DNA of 43,796 bases from DUSC01 sp964371125 (GTDB lineage: Bacteria > Pseudomonadota > Alphaproteobacteria > Rhizobiales > Rhizobiaceae): the NCBI GenBank assembly GCA_964371125.1, contig CAYJMY010000014.1, positions 1 to 43,796 of the forward strand. Reading direction: 5' to 3'. Positions 25,745 to 34,358 of this stretch are shown piece by piece (position 1 is the stretch's first letter; each line of letters opens with the position of its first letter). Under the pieces are notes generated by a model that ran no database searches, was not told where the DNA came from, and saw only the letters and a list, made by a program, of their open reading frames with translations. Made by a program: the position numbers and the translations under genes.

Positions 25745-26197
25745 TCAGGCGGCGGCCGACGGCCGCGGGGCCTCGCCGCGCCGCGTCTTCAGCCGCGCGG
25801 CGGCGATGGCCGTCTCGAGAAAGCGCGAGTTCTCCTCCGGATCGTCGGAGGAGTCCTCGAAGGCGACGTAGTTGACGTCGACGGCGGCGGTGAGATTGGC
25901 GAGCTTCAGCGTGAAGTAGACCGTGACCCCGCCCGGCTTGAGCTGCATGTCGAGCAGGATCTCGGGGTTGCCCGACCAGTCGACATTGGCGGAACCGCCG
26001 TGGCCGAAGCACAGCGTGCCCGGCATGAAGAAGAGCTCCGACGCGGAATCGACGATGTCGGCGATTGTGGCGAAGCGCTCGAGGCGGATGTAGGCGACAT
26101 AGTCGGCGATGTCGACCAGGCGCAATTCGCTGGCGACCTCCTCGATCGCCTTGGCGACAATCATCTCACGGACTGTTGTATGCGGCTGACGGATCAT
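25745..26197 (-). CDS. conserved hypothetical protein coupled to flhB
   Basis: I do not recognise a functional family for this 150-residue soluble protein. No signal peptide or membrane segment is seen. A helical first third (EMIVAKAIEEVASELRLVDIADYVAYIRLERF) is followed by a strand-rich middle containing MPGTLCFGHGG and LDMQLKPGGVTVYF, then an Arg-rich tail. Its ATG overlaps the flhB stop as ATGA, so it is translated with flhB as the last gene of motA-fliM-fliN-fliG-flhB. Sinorhizobium also has an uncharacterised gene between visR and flhB. A role in flagellar assembly or its control is inferred from position. Confidence 0.75.
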   Translation of the reverse strand: MIRQPHTTVREMIVAKAIEEVASELRLVDIADYVAYIRLERFATIADIVDSASELFFMPGTLCFGHGGSANVDWSGNPEILLDMQLKPGGVTVYFTLKLANLTAAVDVNYVAFEDSSDDPEENSRFLETAIAAARLKTRRGEAPRPSAAA

Positions 26198-27285
26198 GAC
26201 GGATCCTTGCTACGCCGCGCTTGTGCCGACCTTGCGTAAACGATGCGGACCAGCTCCGCGACAGCCTGGTAGAATTGTGCCGGGATCATGCTGTCGACAG
26301 TGACCTGCTTGTACATGGAGCGCGCGAGCGCGACGTTCTCGAAGATCGGTATGTTGTTCTCCTGTGCGATCTCGCGGATGCGCAGCGCGACCAGGTCCTG
26401 GCCCTTGGCGACGACGATGGGTGCCGCGTCCTGGTCGCGCACGTAGCGCAGCGCGATCGAGTAGTGGGTCGGGTTGGCGATGATCAGCGTCGCCTTGGGC
26501 ACCGCCGCCATCATGCGCCTGCGGGCGCGGTCCCGCGCGACCGAACGGATCCTCGCCTTCACGATCGGATCGCCCTCGGCCTGCTTGTGCTCGTCCTTGA
26601 CCTCCTGCTTGGTCATCATCAGGTCGCGGAGCCAGTGGAAGCGCTGCCAAAGCAGGTCGACGCCGGCGATCGCGGCCATCACCAGCGTGATCGTGACGAG
26701 CAGCTGGATGAGGATGTCGCGGATCACCAGGCCGAAGGATTCGGGGTCGGCGAGCATGCCCTCGAGCAGCGTCGTGTGGACACCCCGCATCGTGCCCACC
26801 AGGAACGCGATGGTGAACAGGAGCTTGGCTACGGATTTCAGGAACTCGGCGATGCCCTGGGCGCCGAACAGGCGCTTCCATCCGCCGGCGGGCGAGATGC
26901 GCGACAGCTTGGGCTGCACCCGGTCGAGAACGGCGCGCGGGCTGTTCTGCAGGATCGATCCGCCGATGCCGGCGACGATCATCAGGGTGATGAAGACGCC
27001 GAGCAGCTTGCCGATCTCGAGGAACACCGCCTCGTAGAGCGACGATGCGTTGACATCCGAGCTCAGCGACCATTCCTCGGGCCGCTCGAGGAAGGCGGCA
27101 AGGAAAGCGCCGAAACCCGTGATCTGGTCGTAGGCGAAGAAGATGGTGAACACCAGTATGGCGAGGAAGGAGAAGAACAGCGGCGCTTCCTTGGAGAAGG
27201 GCAACTGCCCCTTCTCCACCGTGTCGCGGATCTTCTTCTCCGACGCCGGTTCTGTCTTGCTGTCCTTGTCCGGAGCGTCGGCCAT
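26194..27285 (-). CDS. flhB: flagellar export switch protein FlhB
   Basis: The 363-residue inner-membrane protein of the flagellar type III export apparatus controls the switch from rod/hook to filament substrates. Four membrane segments are visible at about residues 34-52, 91-111, 152-170 and 187-211. The cytoplasmic domain carries the autocleavage motif NPTH at 271-274, with ALRY after it. The N terminus is charged and contains the usual KTEPASEKK segment. The ATG at 27285 follows fliG by 17 bases. All expected features are intact. Confidence 0.97.
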   Translation of the reverse strand: MADAPDKDSKTEPASEKKIRDTVEKGQLPFSKEAPLFFSFLAILVFTIFFAYDQITGFGAFLAAFLERPEEWSLSSDVNASSLYEAVFLEIGKLLGVFITLMIVAGIGGSILQNSPRAVLDRVQPKLSRISPAGGWKRLFGAQGIAEFLKSVAKLLFTIAFLVGTMRGVHTTLLEGMLADPESFGLVIRDILIQLLVTITLVMAAIAGVDLLWQRFHWLRDLMMTKQEVKDEHKQAEGDPIVKARIRSVARDRARRRMMAAVPKATLIIANPTHYSIALRYVRDQDAAPIVVAKGQDLVALRIREIAQENNIPIFENVALARSMYKQVTVDSMIPAQFYQAVAELVRIVYARSAQARRSKDPS

Positions 27286-27302
27286 CTAGAGGGCGATCAG
27301 GC

Positions 27303-28313
27303 TCAGGCCGCGGCCTGCGTGGCGCCGGGAAGCGCGAACGCGCCTTCGTTCGCCATGCGGATGGCCCGGGCGGCGATCTCCCGGCGCGCCTTCGATATGT
27401 CGGACGCCGAGACCGTGTCGGAGCCCTGCCCGAGTTCGGACTCGATCATGCGGCGCGTGCGCGCGCCGATCGACGACAGCACCGCCTCGGCAAGGACGGG
27501 ATCCGAGCCGCGCAAGGCTTTGGTGACGAGATCCGTGTCGACGCCGTCGAACAGCGCGACGCGCGCCTTCTGCGTGAGGTGGACGATGTCCTCGAAGGAG
27601 AACAGCTGACCGCGGAGGGCGTCGAGATCGCTCGCGCCGGCCACCGCAAGATCGTCGAGGATCTGGTCGAGTTCGGCCTTGTCCAGCTCATTGAGGAGCC
27701 CGACCACCTTGGCCTGCCCTCCCTTCGACGCCTTGCCCGAACTCGCCTTGAGGAAGATCGCCCGCAGCTGGTTCTCGATCATGCGCTGCGCGGTCGGCGT
27801 GACGGCGCCGAGCGACATCATCCGCTTGACGACCTCGCCGCGATACTCGCGCGTCAGATGCAGCAGGATCTTCGCACTGGCCGACGAGGCCAGATTCGAG
27901 ACCACGTAGGCGGTGGTCTGCGGATGCTCGCCCGACAGCACGGTGGCGACCTCCTGCGGCTCCGCGGCTTCGATCGCCGGCCATGGCGGCGTCTCTTCAA
28001 GGACGATGGAGCTCTGTTCGCGCCCGAGAATGGCGTCCATCTGGTCTGTGGAAAGCGTCTCCGTGAGCAGGGTATCCATCGTGTCGGCCGAATCGAGAAG
28101 GCCCGCGCCCTCGGCGAACTCCTCCTCGAACTCGGCGACGATCTTCTCCAGTTCGCTCTGCGGGATGGTCTTGAGCCTGCGCGCGCCCTCGATGAGGGTC
28201 TTGAGTTCCTCCTGCTTGAAGAACTTGAGAAGCCGCCCGGCCGCGGGCTTGCCGATGGCGACGAGGATAGCCGCCGCCTTCTGCGCGCTGGTCAGTTCCA
28301 TGCCGTCGATCAT
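27303..28313 (-). CDS. fliG: flagellar motor switch protein FliG
   Basis: The 336-residue switch protein connects the MS ring (FliF) to FliM and carries the torque helix that faces MotA. N-terminal (LTSAQKAAAILVAIG), middle (EHPQTTAYVVSNL, the EHPQ motif) and C-terminal (FSFEDIVHLTQKA, then ALRGSDPVLAEAVLSSIGARTR) domains are in the normal order. The charged torque-helix region is present in the C-terminal domain. The ATG at 28313 is 31 bases after fliN. The minus-strand operon order is motA, fliM, fliN, fliG, flhB. Confidence 0.97.
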   Translation of the reverse strand: MIDGMELTSAQKAAAILVAIGKPAAGRLLKFFKQEELKTLIEGARRLKTIPQSELEKIVAEFEEEFAEGAGLLDSADTMDTLLTETLSTDQMDAILGREQSSIVLEETPPWPAIEAAEPQEVATVLSGEHPQTTAYVVSNLASSASAKILLHLTREYRGEVVKRMMSLGAVTPTAQRMIENQLRAIFLKASSGKASKGGQAKVVGLLNELDKAELDQILDDLAVAGASDLDALRGQLFSFEDIVHLTQKARVALFDGVDTDLVTKALRGSDPVLAEAVLSSIGARTRRMIESELGQGSDTVSASDISKARREIAARAIRMANEGAFALPGATQAAA

Positions 28314-28344
28314 CGCTACCCCGCTTTCCGACCGGATGGACCCT

Positions 28345-28740
28345 TCACGCGGACTGCCCGCTGACGATTTCGGTGACGCGCACGCCGAAGCGGGACGGGT
28401 CGGATTCGAGGACCGTTATCTCGCCCCGTGCGATCTTCCGGCCGTTGACGATGACGTCGACCGGTTCTCCGATCCTCCGGTTGAGCGGGATCGTAGCGCC
28501 CTTCTGCAGCGACATGAGATCGGCGACCGGCACCTCGGCGCTGCCGAGCACGATCTGCACGTCGACAAGGATCCCCATGATGACGCTGGCGTTGGGCGCA
28601 CCGTCGCCGAAGTCGGACATCGGCATGGACGACATCGACGGCGCGGCGGATCCGTTGAGGGCGCCGCGGAGTTCGTCGATCGCCTTGTCGAGCTCCTCCT
28701 GGTGCCCATCGAGGTCCATCGCTGGCATTGGCTCGTTCAT
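28345..28740 (-). CDS. fliN: flagellar motor switch protein FliN
   Basis: The 131-residue protein has a C-terminal SpoA domain (ILVDVQIVLGSAEVPVADLMSL through VIVNGRKIARGEI to RFGVRVTEI) preceded by a Met/Ser/Pro-rich N-terminal tail with an acidic helix. It forms the lower cytoplasmic ring with FliM and helps binding of CheY and the export ATPase complex. The ATG at 28740 lies 39 bases after fliM. Length and layout are normal for alphaproteobacteria. Confidence 0.95.
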   Translation of the reverse strand: MNEPMPAMDLDGHQEELDKAIDELRGALNGSAAPSMSSMPMSDFGDGAPNASVIMGILVDVQIVLGSAEVPVADLMSLQKGATIPLNRRIGEPVDVIVNGRKIARGEITVLESDPSRFGVRVTEIVSGQSA

Positions 28741-28779
28741 CGTCCGTCTCCAATCCCGCTCACCGCCGGCGAGGAAGCC

Positions 28780-29709
28780 TCATCGTGCGAGCAGGCCGTC
28801 CATCATGTCCTGATTCTCGTCAACCGGATGCTTGATCCGCACGGAAAAGTTCTGACCGAGCTTGCCGAACTCGCAAATGAAGAGAGCCTTGTTGCGCGAG
28901 GCGAGCCTGGTCGTCGAGCGCGCGACTGCCGGCATTTCAAGGACCTGGCCGACCCGCAGCGTCGAAAGCGCCCCGAGGGACATCTGCTGCAGCGGAACGA
29001 CCGCGTCGAGCGTCACCGTCGACCTGCGCACCTCCTCGCCGAGCCTCTCGGTCCATTCGCCGCCCTTCTGGAACTCGGCGGCGCCGTCCGCAGAACCGAG
29101 CGACTGCAGGAGCACGCGCTGGGGAAGGGTCATGACGACACGCCCCGTCGACTTCGGGGACCGGATCAGGAAGGGGATCCTGATGGCGGGTCCGTCGCGC
29201 AGGATGTGCTTGGCGATATCGGGCCCGGTGAACGCCCTCTGCACCGGCGGTCGAAGCTTCAGGCCAGCCGACGGGCCGTCCGCCGCGTGGGCGATCTCCT
29301 GGAAGACGATCGTCATCATGTCCAGCTCGATATCGGACAGCGGCCGGCCGATGGGCACAAGCGGGAACTCCGGATCTGCACCGAGGAAGGCGCCGACAAG
29401 CAGCGAAACGCAGTCGCTGTCCATATCGAGCAACAGCGCGTCGGGCGACGACTGCGAGGCCGCGACGGCGACGGCATGGCTCTCGGCGCTCTGCGACAAC
29501 GCCTGCGCCATCCGCGCGATCTCGATGCGCTCCAGTTCGAACTCCAGAGGAAAAGAGAGGTGTTGGTTCAGCCGCTCGCCGAGTTCCGCCACCGTCCGCT
29601 TCGCCAGCTTGCGGCCTGCCTCGACGACCTTGTCGGGTTCGCCCGTGTCGCCGACGAGCCGCTCGAGGATGTAGGCTCTCGCATCCGCCGGACTGACTGC
29701 GCTCGCCAT
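28780..29709 (-). CDS. fliM: flagellar motor switch protein FliM
   Basis: The 309-residue C-ring component has a CheC-like middle domain (about residues 40-225) and a C-terminal SpoA domain (LDAVVPLQQMSLGALSTLRVGQVLEMP). Identification rests on these regions and on the position between motA and fliN. The N terminus (MASAVSPADARAYILERLVG) lacks the EIDALL-type CheY-binding peptide of enteric FliM, so CheY2 must bind differently or through another contact. Four bases separate it from motA. The sequence is divergent, as in other Rhizobiales. Confidence 0.88.
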   Translation of the reverse strand: MASAVSPADARAYILERLVGDTGEPDKVVEAGRKLAKRTVAELGERLNQHLSFPLEFELERIEIARMAQALSQSAESHAVAVAASQSSPDALLLDMDSDCVSLLVGAFLGADPEFPLVPIGRPLSDIELDMMTIVFQEIAHAADGPSAGLKLRPPVQRAFTGPDIAKHILRDGPAIRIPFLIRSPKSTGRVVMTLPQRVLLQSLGSADGAAEFQKGGEWTERLGEEVRRSTVTLDAVVPLQQMSLGALSTLRVGQVLEMPAVARSTTRLASRNKALFICEFGKLGQNFSVRIKHPVDENQDMMDGLLAR

Positions 29710-29713
29710 CGTC

Positions 29714-30589
29714 TCAGGCCGCCTTGCTCTCGGCGTGACCGGCGTTCAGCGTGCTCTGCTCCACGGCGTCGATCGACGGACGGTCATGTGATGAAATCGT
29801 CTTACGGCCGAACTCCAGCGCCACCTGCGGCAGCGAACCGTTCATGTAGGCGAGAAGGGTCTGCTTCACGATCACGTAGAGGCGGTTGCGCTTCTCGCGC
29901 ACGGTCTTGACCTGCGAGGCGATCGGACTGACGACCGCATAGGCCATGAAGATGCCGAGGAACGTGCCGACCAGCGCCGCTCCGATCAGGCCGCCGAGGA
30001 TCTCCGGGGACTGGTCGAGCGCGCCCATCGCCTTCACGACGCCGAGAACGGCGGCGCAGATGCCGAGCGCCGGGAAGCCGTCGCCCATCGCCACCAGCGC
30101 ATGATAGGACTTCAGCTGGTCGGCGCGGATGGTGTGGATCTCCTCGTCCATCAGCGCCTCGATCTCGTGCGGCCGGGCATTGCCGATAATGATGATGCGG
30201 CAGTAGTCACAGATGAAGTGCGTCAGATCGTGGTTCTTGAGCACGGTCGGGAACGCCTGGAAGATCGACGATTCCTCGGGATTGTCGATGTGCGCTTCGA
30301 CCTCGTTGCGCGACTTGGTGCGCAGTTCGCGCATGATGGCGTGCAGGATGCCGAGCGTCTCCAGGTATTCCTGCTCCTTCGGCACGGAGTACTTCAGGGC
30401 CTCGACGAAGCCCTTGCCGGCGTCCTTCACCGTCTTCATCGGGTTTGCAACGACGAAGATGCCGACGGCGGCGCCGCAGATGATCACCACTTCCCACGGC
30501 TGGATCAGCACCTCGATGTGGCCGCCCATGGCCATGAAACCACCGAGCACGCAACCGAGCGTGATGACCATGCCGATGATAATTCCCAA
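29714..30589 (-). CDS. motA: flagellar stator protein MotA
   Basis: The 291-residue inner-membrane stator subunit forms, with MotB (not in this window), the ion channel that drives rotation. Four membrane segments are visible: two near the N terminus (GMVITLGCVLGGFMAMGG and the following WEVVIICGAAVGIFVVAN), and two near residues 170-230 (FPALGICAAVLGVVKAMGAL and GGLIGAALVGTFLGIFMAYAV). The large cytoplasmic loop is rich in charged residues that face FliG. The TTG at 30589 is chosen because the conserved GIIIGMVIT start follows at once and no ATG is in frame nearby. It is the first gene of the minus-strand operon. Confidence 0.95.
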   Translation of the reverse strand: MGIIIGMVITLGCVLGGFMAMGGHIEVLIQPWEVVIICGAAVGIFVVANPMKTVKDAGKGFVEALKYSVPKEQEYLETLGILHAIMRELRTKSRNEVEAHIDNPEESSIFQAFPTVLKNHDLTHFICDYCRIIIIGNARPHEIEALMDEEIHTIRADQLKSYHALVAMGDGFPALGICAAVLGVVKAMGALDQSPEILGGLIGAALVGTFLGIFMAYAVVSPIASQVKTVREKRNRLYVIVKQTLLAYMNGSLPQVALEFGRKTISSHDRPSIDAVEQSTLNAGHAESKAA

Positions 30590-30638
30590 GGGGCACCTAT
30601 GCGCAGTTCGCCAACGATGGGGACGGGTAGCAACCGTG

Positions 30639-30654
30639 CCTTGTGTGAGGCTTG
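30639..30654 (-). promoter_or_regulatory. candidate activator site upstream of motA
   Basis: On the minus strand, CAAG-N7-CAAGG is read with its near copy about 54 bases before the motA start. The stretch CTCACACAAGG resembles TTCGCGCAAGG upstream of the divergent DUF1217 operon (8 of 11 positions). CAAG-N7-CAAG also occurs upstream of flgB. A regulator of flagellar promoters may bind here. This is inferred from the shared spacing only. Confidence 0.4.
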
Positions 30655-30687
30655 AATCCGGCGACCCGACAGGTAGATCCGATCAGC

Positions 30688-30698
30688 TTCGCGCAAGG
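30688..30698 (+). promoter_or_regulatory. candidate activator site upstream of DUF1217-flgF-fliI operon
   Basis: TTCGCGCAAGG lies 57 bases before the GTG start at 30745. The identical 11-mer occurs upstream of flgB (34296), 63 bases before its start, and a one-mismatch ten-base version occurs upstream of fliF (41693), 56 bases before its start. The constant position suggests a transcription-factor site or promoter element for flagellar operons. Confidence 0.5.
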
Positions 30699-30744
30699 AC
30701 AGTGGGATAGGACGCAACCTGGATAAAGCCGGGAGACCGTCCGC

Positions 30745-31530
30745 GTGATCAACACCTACACGAGCTACCGCCTGATCAGCGCCGACATGACCAAGTCGAT
30801 CGAGCGCATCAAGAACCAGCCGCAGGTCGAGCGCGAGACCGAGTACTACCTGGAGAACATCACCAAGGTTAAGTCGATCGAGGATCTCATGGCCGACGAG
30901 CGATTGTTCCGCTACGCGATGAAGGCGCACGGCCTCGAGGACATGAGCTATGCCAAGGCCTTCATGGTCAAGGCGCTCGAGGGCGGCCTCGACGACGAGC
31001 ACAGCTTCGCCAACAAGCTGACCGACAAACGCTATGCCGACTTCGTCGAGACCTTCAACTTCGTACGCCACGGCGAAGCGACCACCGTGTTCACCCGCGC
31101 GCAGCAGGGCACGGTCGACAAGTACCTGCGCCAGACGCTGGAGGAGGATGCCGGCTCGTCGAACGAAGGCGTGCGGCTCGCACTCAACTTCGCGCGCAAT
31201 GCCGCCGAGATCGAAACCGCCTTCGACATCCTGGCGAACACGGCCTATTCCAAGGTGGTCCGCACCGTCCTCGGACTGCCCGATTCGTTCGCGACCGCCG
31301 ACATCGACAAGCAGGCGGCGATGATCGAGAAGCGCATCAACCTGGAGGACTTCCAGGACCCCGAACTGCTCGACAAGTTCCTGTCCCGCTTCACCTCCAT
31401 GTGGGAACTGGAGAATCCGACCTCCACGGAGAGCACCTCGATAGCCGCCCTGTTCAGCCAGCCTGTCGAGTACGGGATCTCGTCGGACGTGATGCTGACG
31501 CTCCAGAGCCTGAAGCTGGGAGGGAACTGA
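30745..31530 (+). CDS. DUF1217 family flagellar-cluster protein
   Basis: The 261-residue, mostly helical soluble protein belongs to the DUF1217 family, found in flagellar gene clusters of Rhizobiales and some Rhodobacterales. Recognisable parts are the N terminus (TYTSYRLISADMTKSIERI), LEGGLDDEHSFANKLTDKRY, and the C-terminal LDKFLSRFTSMWELENP. No function is established. The GTG at 30745 has GGGAGA eight bases upstream. flgF begins two bases after its stop, with the ribosome site inside this gene. It is divergent from motA. Context suggests an assembly factor or secreted accessory protein. Confidence 0.85.
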   Translation: MINTYTSYRLISADMTKSIERIKNQPQVERETEYYLENITKVKSIEDLMADERLFRYAMKAHGLEDMSYAKAFMVKALEGGLDDEHSFANKLTDKRYADFVETFNFVRHGEATTVFTRAQQGTVDKYLRQTLEEDAGSSNEGVRLALNFARNAAEIETAFDILANTAYSKVVRTVLGLPDSFATADIDKQAAMIEKRINLEDFQDPELLDKFLSRFTSMWELENPTSTESTSIAALFSQPVEYGISSDVMLTLQSLKLGGN

Positions 31531-31532
31531 GC

Positions 31533-32255
31533 GTGGAAAACGGTCTTTCCGTCGCCCTTTCCGCCCAGGTGGCGCTTGAGAACCGGCTCAACACGATCGC
31601 CGACAACGTCGCCAACGCCAACACCGTCGGCTTCCGTGCGACGAACGTGAAGTTCGAGGACCTGGTGTTCGGCGTCGGAGACAAGTCGATGGACTACGTC
31701 TCTCCCGGCGATACCTATCTGTCGCAGGCCACGGGTCCGATGCGCGAGACGGGCAACCCCTTCGATTTCGCCGTGCAGGGCGACGCCTGGTTCGCCATCC
31801 AGACGCCCGCCGGCACGGTGATGACGCGCGACGGGCGCTTCGTCATGCGCGACACCGGCGACCTGGTGACGCTCGAGGGCCACGCCGTCCTCGACGCCGG
31901 CGGGGCGGCGATCCAGCTCGACCCGCGCGCAGGCGCGCCGACGGCCGGCGCCGACGGCTCGCTGCGCCAGGGCGGCCAACTCCTTGGCGCGATCGGGCTG
32001 TTCCAGTTCGATCCGGGCCCGAACTTCACCCGCTACGGCAATTCCGGCGTCATTCCGGACCAGCCGCCGCAGCCGCTCGTCGACCGCGGCGACGTCGGCG
32101 TCGTCCAGGGCTTCGTCGAGGACTCCAACGTCAATCCGGTCAAGGAGATGACGCGGCTGATCATGGTCCAGCGCGCCTTCGAGAACGCCGCGGCAATGGT
32201 ACGGGCTAGCGAATCCACCTACACGGAAGCCATCAAGACGCTCGGTTCGAAATAG
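31533..32255 (+). CDS. flgF: flagellar proximal rod protein FlgF
   Basis: The 240-residue rod protein has the N-terminal flagellar basal-body motif (LENRLNTIADNVANANTVGFR) and the C-terminal matching segment (GFVEDSNVNPVKEMTRLIMVQRAFE). It is exported through the flagellar type III system and joins the proximal rod. Its position between DUF1217 and fliI is the rhizobial arrangement. The GTG at 31533 has GGGAGG about ten bases upstream. Length fits FlgF. The fuller rod protein FlgG is encoded separately at 35496. Confidence 0.94.
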   Translation: MENGLSVALSAQVALENRLNTIADNVANANTVGFRATNVKFEDLVFGVGDKSMDYVSPGDTYLSQATGPMRETGNPFDFAVQGDAWFAIQTPAGTVMTRDGRFVMRDTGDLVTLEGHAVLDAGGAAIQLDPRAGAPTAGADGSLRQGGQLLGAIGLFQFDPGPNFTRYGNSGVIPDQPPQPLVDRGDVGVVQGFVEDSNVNPVKEMTRLIMVQRAFENAAAMVRASESTYTEAIKTLGSK

Positions 32256-32269
32256 GCCCCCGGTAGAAG

Positions 32270-33691
32270 ATGAGCGCCGCCCTGGCCAAGAAGCAGATGG
32301 ACGCGCCGGCAGCCGCACCGGAGCTCCGCGCCGACGACCCGCTCGCCGCGCTCGAGCGCGCCTTCCGCGGCTTTTCCGACAAGGGACCCTCCCTGCTGAA
32401 GCGCGGCGGACGCGTCAGCGAGGTCTCGGCCACCCACTACAAGGTGCTCGGCCTGTCCAGCAGCGTCCGCCTCGGCGACATCGTCTACAGCCCGTCGCAT
32501 CCTTCCGAGGGGTCCGGCGAAGTCGTCCAGATCACGCTCGACGCCGTGGTCGTCGCTCCCTACGGGCGATCCACCGAAATGCGCGTCGGCGACGCCGTCT
32601 TCACCAACGGTCCGCTCACGTTGTCGCCCGGCGCCTCATGGCGGGGGCGCGCCGTCGACGCTCTCGGCCGGCCGATCGACGGCGGGCCGTCGCTCGTCCC
32701 CGATGCGATTCCCGCCGGAACGATCGAAGGCGTGCCCGGCGCCCTGTCGCGGCAGCGCGTCGACCAGCCGTTCCTCACCGGAGTGCGCGTCATCGACATC
32801 TTCACGCCGCTGTGCTTCGGCCAGCGCATGGGCGTCTTCGCCGGATCGGGCGTCGGCAAGTCGACGCTGCTCGCCATGCTGGCGGCGGCCTCCGCATTCG
32901 ACACCGTCGTCGTCGCGCTCGTCGGCGAACGCGGCCGCGAGGTGCGCGAGTTCCTCGAGGACACGATCGGCGCGGAAAGCATGGCCAAGACCATCGCGGT
33001 CGTGGCGACCAGCGACGAGAGCGCGATGATGCGGCGCCGGGCGCCGGACACGGCCATGCGCGTGGCCGAGCATTTCCGCGACCGCGGCGACCGCGTGCTG
33101 CTGCTGCTCGATTCGATCACCCGCTTCGCCCACGCCCTGCGCGAGGTGGCGATCGGCACGGGCGAACCGCCGGTGGCGCGCGGTTATCCGTCGTCGGTCT
33201 TCACCGACCTGCCGAAGCTCCTGGAGCGGGCTGGACCCGGCAGGGCGGGCACGGGATCGATCACGGCGATCCTGTCGGTCCTCGTCGACGGCGACGACCA
33301 CAACGATCCCGTGGCGGATTCTGTGCGCGGCATCCTCGACGGGCACATCGTGCTGGAACGCGCGATCGCCGAACAGGGGCGTTACCCCTCGGTGAACCCG
33401 CTGTCGTCGATATCGCGGCTCGCGCCGAAGGCGTGGAGCGACGACCAGAAGACGGTCGTCTCGAAGCTGCGCGCCATGATCGCCCGGTTCGAGGACACCC
33501 GCGATATCCGCCTCATCGGCGCCTACCAGCCCGGCAACGATCCCGAGATCGACATCGCCGTGGCGCAGGTGCCGGTCATCTACGAGGCGCTGAACCAGTC
33601 GCCCAAGGACGGCCCGTCGGCCGACGCCTTCGGCGATCTTGCCCGGTATCTGAAGAAGCAGGATAAACCGAATGTGGCGAAGGCCGGCTAA
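32270..33691 (+). CDS. fliI: flagellar export ATPase FliI
   Basis: The 473-residue F1-type ATPase energises export of flagellar substrates at the cytoplasmic face. The Walker A loop AGSGVGKST is at residues 191-199 and a Walker B strand VLLLLDSITRFAHALRE follows near 275. The signature GYPSSVFTDLPKLLERAG and the C-terminal domain are complete. The ATG at 32270 lies 14 bases after flgF. Its last 20 bases overlap the next gene. The FliH-type regulator of this ATPase may be the partial gene at the window end. Confidence 0.97.
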   Translation: MSAALAKKQMDAPAAAPELRADDPLAALERAFRGFSDKGPSLLKRGGRVSEVSATHYKVLGLSSSVRLGDIVYSPSHPSEGSGEVVQITLDAVVVAPYGRSTEMRVGDAVFTNGPLTLSPGASWRGRAVDALGRPIDGGPSLVPDAIPAGTIEGVPGALSRQRVDQPFLTGVRVIDIFTPLCFGQRMGVFAGSGVGKSTLLAMLAAASAFDTVVVALVGERGREVREFLEDTIGAESMAKTIAVVATSDESAMMRRRAPDTAMRVAEHFRDRGDRVLLLLDSITRFAHALREVAIGTGEPPVARGYPSSVFTDLPKLLERAGPGRAGTGSITAILSVLVDGDDHNDPVADSVRGILDGHIVLERAIAEQGRYPSVNPLSSISRLAPKAWSDDQKTVVSKLRAMIARFEDTRDIRLIGAYQPGNDPEIDIAVAQVPVIYEALNQSPKDGPSADAFGDLARYLKKQDKPNVAKAG

Positions 33692-34283
33692 GGACAAGGG
33701 CGCCGCCGAAACGGAAAGGCCGCTCGCGGGTTCGGCGAAGCCGCCGGCGCCGCGGCGCATCGCGCCGGCCAAGCGCGGCCGCGTCACCGAGGACATCCTG
33801 CTCGGCCTGTTCGGCGTCGCACTCGGCCTCGGCAGCGCGTTCTTCCCCTGGTACGTGTTCTTCAACCAGGAGAAGTTCGGTATCCGCGCCGTCAAGCTCG
33901 ACGGCGAGGTCCAGTCGGTGGGCGGCCTTTCGTCGAGCACGCCGCAACTGACCAGGATCGCCGACCCGGCGGAGATAAAGGAGATCACAAGCCTCGAGCT
34001 CGACCGGCTGCCGACCGGCACGACGCCGCAGGACGAGCGGGACGAGCAGGCGACCGGCAGCGTCCCGGCGATCGTCGAGCAACCCTACCCCCACCACGAG
34101 GCCAATTTCCGCGTCGTCCACATCGAGAACGGCCGCGCCATGATCGAGGACGAATCCGGGCTGTGGATCGTCCAGCGCGGCTCGACTTTGCCCGACATGA
34201 CCAAGGTGACTTCGATCGAGCAGCGCGACGGCGGCTGGGTCGTCGTCACCAGCGGCAAGCGCGTGCTGACCCTCACCCCCTGA
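33672..34283 (+). CDS. single-pass membrane protein, flagellar cluster hypothetical
   Basis: I do not recognise a named family for this 203-residue protein. A basic, Pro/Ala-rich N-terminal tail leads to one membrane helix (about residues 42-64, LLGLFGVALGLGSAFFPWYVFF). A C-terminal domain of ~135 residues follows, ending in a strand-rich segment (RVVHIENGRAMIEDESGLWIVQRG trimmed to its core). The ATG at 33672 overlaps fliI by 20 bases, so it is co-translated. Sinorhizobium has an uncharacterised gene at this same place between fliI and flgB. A membrane-anchored helper for basal-body assembly is possible but unproven. Confidence 0.75.
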   Translation: MWRRPAKDKGAAETERPLAGSAKPPAPRRIAPAKRGRVTEDILLGLFGVALGLGSAFFPWYVFFNQEKFGIRAVKLDGEVQSVGGLSSSTPQLTRIADPAEIKEITSLELDRLPTGTTPQDERDEQATGSVPAIVEQPYPHHEANFRVVHIENGRAMIEDESGLWIVQRGSTLPDMTKVTSIEQRDGGWVVVTSGKRVLTLTP

Positions 34284-34295
34284 TCCGCAGCCGCT

Positions 34296-34316
34296 TTCGC
34301 GCAAGGCCCGCGCAAG
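34296..34316 (+). promoter_or_regulatory. candidate activator site upstream of flgB operon
   Basis: TTCGCGCAAGG (34296-34306) is followed by a second CGCGCAAG (34309-34316), so CGCGCAAG is directly repeated at an 11-base period, about one helical turn. The block is 43-63 bases before the flgB ATG. The 75-base gap between genes suggests a promoter here. The same 11-mer lies upstream of the DUF1217 operon. Confidence 0.5.
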
Positions 34317-34358
34317 ACTGCCCACCTACTGTTCCATGCGAGTTCACGGAAACCCGCA

